Positions 63,874-64,000 of a stretch of 64,000 nucleotides of DNA are shown piece after piece. Below the pieces are notes generated by a model, which saw nothing but the letters and a program-made list of their open reading frames with translations, searched no databases and was not told where the DNA came from. A program made the position numbers and the translations under genes. The DNA comes from Dyadobacter sp. 50-39 (GTDB lineage: Bacteria; Bacteroidota; Bacteroidia; Cytophagales; Spirosomataceae), in contig MKSR01000046.1 in NCBI GenBank assembly GCA_001898145.1, positions 1 to 64,000 of the forward strand, written 5' to 3'. Positions within the stretch are counted from its first letter, which is position 1, and each line of letters opens with the position of its first letter.

Positions 63874-64000
63874 TCAGGATTCCTCCACGATCAGGACAAT
63901 GCCTTCTGTTTTCTTGATCACTACTTTACTGCCGGCCGGGATATTCTGATGATTTTCTGAAACAGCTTTCCACTCGGCCCCGCGGTAGTAAATGCGGCCT
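63874..64000 (-). CDS. NfeD-family protein, C-terminal fragment (window edge)
   Basis: The minus strand from the edge reads GRIYYRGAEWKAVSENHQ then IPAGSKVVIKKTEGIVLIVE, stopping at 63874. This is the OB-fold end of NfeD-like membrane proteins that accompany stomatin/flotillin homologues. The 5' part is outside the window. Confidence 0.8.
   Translation of the reverse strand, partial: GRIYYRGAEWKAVSENHQNIPAGSKVVIKKTEGIVLIVEES

Noticed and set aside
1-64000. CRISPR arrays, rRNA genes and complete insertion sequences
   Set aside because: I saw no regularly spaced repeats, no rRNA sequence and no intact transposase.

Overview
The window comes from a Bacteroidota genome, most likely a Cytophagales member close to Dyadobacter/Spirosomaceae. 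This rests on the Bacteroides-type tra genes, the LpxC-FabZ fusion, a type IX secretion sorting tail on a PQQ dehydrogenase, PafA-type phosphatases and the rarity of Shine-Dalgarno sequences. The genus is an inference.

The window falls into two parts that meet at a minus-strand CAT-anticodon tRNA gene (41958-42031). The left 42 kb looks like one end of an integrative conjugative element (ICE). It opens with the last ~107 bases of a group II intron sitting inside traG. Then follow traG exon 2, three tandem TraI-like proteins, traJ, traK, a TraL-like gene, traM, traN and small accessory genes (to 8452). No relaxase, coupling protein or integrase is in view.

From 9.3 to 33 kb the element carries sulfur cargo. 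It encodes two CstB-like fusions (persulfide dioxygenase, pseudo-rhodanese, rhodanese), a stand-alone rhodanese, an AraC regulator, an orphan caa3-type oxidase subunit I, and a TauE exporter. It also encodes a split YeeE/YedE transporter, a DUF2892 protein, a type II sulfide:quinone reductase, a TolC-RND-HlyD efflux operon with a TlpA thioredoxin, a TsdA-like diheme cytochrome c, DsrE, and a 1-Cys peroxiredoxin. Two methyltransferases, mnmH-selD, an exported Cys-rich rhodanese-like protein and a second TlpA protein complete it. Six copies of a Crp/Fnr-like palindrome (GTGAC-N4-GTCAC, one of them with a single mismatch) lie upstream of the sulfur transcription units, which suggests one regulon. 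The flow I infer is sulfide to persulfide (SQR), then to sulfite/thiosulfate (CstB-like), then export (TauE) or thiosulfate oxidation (TsdA-like), with quinone and cytochrome electrons passed to a terminal oxidase.

From 34 to 42 kb there is decayed DNA (an HxlR-regulator pseudogene and a sugar-dehydrogenase remnant), a DUF305/YncE/LytS/LytTR group, a type IV AbiE toxin-antitoxin pair with clustered TGTTC/GAACA half-sites in its promoter, and palindromes and direct repeats next to the tRNA 3' end.

The right 22 kb is ordinary chromosome and reads visibly more GC-rich. It holds an HD-domain phosphohydrolase, lpxD-lpxC/fabZ-lpxA, a MOSC protein, an NHL-repeat lipoprotein, a secreted PQQ sugar dehydrogenase, tsaD, a TamB-like giant, a thioesterase, a small lipoprotein, an M16 peptidase, two tandem PafA-like phosphatases, and the 3' end of an NfeD-like gene cut by the window edge.
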